Shown piece by piece: positions 63,016-64,000 of a DNA stretch of 64,000 bases. The stretch spans positions 1,922,001 to 1,986,000 of the forward strand of contig AP018536.1 in NCBI GenBank assembly GCA_003584705.1, given 5' to 3'. Numbering within the stretch: position 1 is the stretch's first letter; each line of letters opens with the position of its first letter. The position numbers were made by a program, and so were the translations under genes. This DNA comes from Lachnospiraceae bacterium GAM79 (lineage in GTDB: Bacteria > Bacillota > Clostridia > Lachnospirales > Lachnospiraceae). The notes under the pieces are model-generated. The model was not told where the DNA came from. It was given only the letters and a program-made list of their open reading frames with translations, and made no database searches.

Positions 63016-63363
63016 ATGACAACTATTATCATTCGTAAGAACCATGAAGGGATCTATCGTGGATTCTACTGCATGGGGCATGCGGAATATGCGAAGAAGA
63101 GATTGTTCGGTAAGGAACCGGATATCCTCTGTGCAGCGATTTCCGTGACCGTACAGAGTACGATCATGGCGTTGGACGAGATGGTCGACGAAAAAATGCT
63201 GCTGACGCAGAATGAGGAGACGGGATTTATCAAATGTGATTTCGAAAATTCCATTCCGCAGGACAAGACCGTATTTCTGATGGACTTTATGGTGTTTTCA
63301 CTGCAGAAGCTCAGCAGACAGTACGGGGAACAGTATTTGCAAGTAAAAATCGAGGAGGTGTAG
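63016..63363 (+). CDS. prp: Ribosomal-processing cysteine protease Prp
   Basis: The 115-residue protein has the catalytic His in CMGHAEYA and the catalytic Cys in DILCAAISVT. Prp removes the N-terminal extension of L27 in Firmicutes. The next gene encodes an L27 with exactly such an extension ([10 protein letters not shown]), so enzyme and substrate are encoded side by side. Confidence 0.95.
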   Translation: MTTIIIRKNHEGIYRGFYCMGHAEYAKKRLFGKEPDILCAAISVTVQSTIMALDEMVDEKMLLTQNEETGFIKCDFENSIPQDKTVFLMDFMVFSLQKLSRQYGEQYLQVKIEEV

Positions 63364-63366
63364 ACC

Positions 63367-63651
63367 ATGTTTAACTTTAACCTTCAATTTTTTGCACATA
63401 AAAAGGGAGTTGGTTCTACCAAGAACGGTAGAGATTCCGAATCCAAGAGATTAGGTGCGAAGAGAGCTGATGGCCAGTTTGTAAAAGCTGGAAATATTCT
63501 TTACAGACAGCGCGGTACTAAGATCCATCCCGGTGTCAATGTTGGTATCGGTGGAGATGATACTCTGTTTGCTTTAGTTGATGGCGTTCTCCGTTTTGAG
63601 AGAAAGGGCAGAGACAAGAAGCAGGCTTCCGTATATCCTGTAGAGAAATAA
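63367..63651 (+). CDS. rpmA: 50S ribosomal protein L27 with cleavable N-terminal extension
   Basis: The 94-residue protein begins [20 protein letters not shown]. The mature protein should start at His after the LQFFA site cleaved by Prp. The mature N-terminus reaches the peptidyl-transferase centre. GAGG is upstream, and a strong terminator follows the stop. Confidence 0.98.
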   Translation: MFNFNLQFFAHKKGVGSTKNGRDSESKRLGAKRADGQFVKAGNILYRQRGTKIHPGVNVGIGGDDTLFALVDGVLRFERKGRDKKQASVYPVEK

Positions 63652-63664
63652 GTTGATTTAACCA

Positions 63665-63699
63665 GGGCTTCAAACATACTGATTGTTTGAAGCCCTTTT
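63665..63699 (+). terminator. Terminator after rpmA
   Basis: A perfect 12-bp stem GGGCTTCAAACA / TGTTTGAAGCCC (63665-63676 with 63684-63695) is followed by TTTT. Some read-through may feed obgE, which follows 38 bases later. Confidence 0.85.
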
Positions 63700-63736
63700 A
63701 GTCCGTAAAGAGTTTTATGTCGGAAAGGAGAACAAA

Positions 63737-64000
63737 ATGTTTGCTGACAGAGCTAAAATTTACGTAAGAAGCGGTAAAGGCGGAGATGGTCATGTGTCCT
63801 TTCGCCGCGAAAAATATGTTCCCAGTGGCGGCCCTGACGGTGGCGATGGTGGTCACGGCGGTGACGTGATCTTTGTTGTAGATGAGGGGCTGAATACCCT
63901 GATCGATTTCCGGCACATCCGTAAGTACAAGGCCGGAGACGGGGAAGAGGGCGGCAAGAAAAACTGCCGCGGCAAGGACGGAGAAGACATCATTATCAAA
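63737..64000 (+). CDS. obgE: GTPase ObgE/CgtA, N-terminal part (cut by window end)
   Basis: The first 88 residues ([20 protein letters not shown]...) show the glycine-rich Obg domain: [19 protein letters not shown] and [20 protein letters not shown]. The GTPase domain lies outside the window. Obg acts in 50S assembly and stress or sporulation control. AAAGGAG is 6 bases upstream. The rpmA-obg order is standard. Confidence 0.95.
   Translation, partial: MFADRAKIYVRSGKGGDGHVSFRREKYVPSGGPDGGDGGHGGDVIFVVDEGLNTLIDFRHIRKYKAGDGEEGGKKNCRGKDGEDIIIK

Noticed and set aside
1..64000. tRNA, rRNA, CRISPR array, integrase or prophage
   Set aside because: None seen by eye on either strand; tandem repeats found are only two to three units and lack spacer structure.

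Overview
The window looks like a piece of chromosome from a spore-forming, anaerobic Firmicute of the class Clostridia, most likely a Lachnospiraceae gut bacterium. The evidence is sporulation genes (spoIVA, cotJABC, a GerA-type germination protein), an oxygen-sensitive class III ribonucleotide reductase, an iron-sulfur L-serine dehydratase, a Prp protease next to an L27 with a cleavable N-terminal extension, and a joined mreBCD / PBP2 / minCDE / rodA shape-and-division cluster. Most genes lie on the + strand; cotJABC is on the - strand. I see no tRNA, rRNA, CRISPR array, prophage or transposase gene.

Layout. 1-8 kb: the end of a GGDEF-EAL protein, an AAA-type ATPase, topoisomerase III, a beta-helix acyltransferase-like protein, and an ABC importer (lipoprotein, permease, ATPase) with its own promoter, an intercistronic hairpin and a terminator. 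8.03-8.54 kb: a gene-free 513-base element with terminal inverted repeats and many nested hairpins (MITE-like), ending just before a sigma-E-like promoter of spoIVA. 10.1-14.5 kb: copy 1 of a structured RNA, then nucleoside salvage (purine nucleoside phosphorylase, cytidine deaminase, amidohydrolase, NCS2 permease). 14.5-17.5 kb: a membrane-anchored MutS-like ATPase, a 48-residue membrane protein and a WYL regulator. 17.5-21 kb: nrdD-nrdG-dut behind paired NrdR boxes. 21-24.7 kb: a GerA-family protein, DegV and divergent cotJABC. 24.7-29.7 kb: copy 2 of the structured RNA with its own promoter and terminator, then a two-component system, an anchored protein of unknown function and an AGCS symporter.

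29.7-44.2 kb: pepT behind a three-hairpin leader, miaB, a membrane diguanylate cyclase, a SulP transporter, then mutS-mutL-yxjI-like-miaA-PLP lyase, a DUF4321 protein and radC. 44.2-52.6 kb: the elongation and division-site cluster mreB-mreC-mreD-mrdA-minC-minD-minE-rodA. 52.6-57.5 kb: mgsA, a D,D-carboxypeptidase lipoprotein, a small P-loop protein, a HlyD-like adaptor, a YggS-type PLP protein and sepF. 57.6-64 kb: aroB, lspA, an RluD-type pseudouridine synthase, sdaAB-sdaAA, a cytidylate-kinase-like protein, and rplU-prp-rpmA followed by obgE, which is cut by the window edge.

The least explained signals are non-coding. They are the two-copy structured RNA, whose copies show compensatory base changes, the hairpin-rich element before spoIVA, and a repeated layout in which a consensus promoter is followed almost at once by a strong stem-loop at the 5' end of the transcript (ABC importer, pepT, sulP, mutS, HlyD-like gene). 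All promoter, terminator and RNA calls come from reading the sequence by eye. No database search, folding program or experiment stands behind them.
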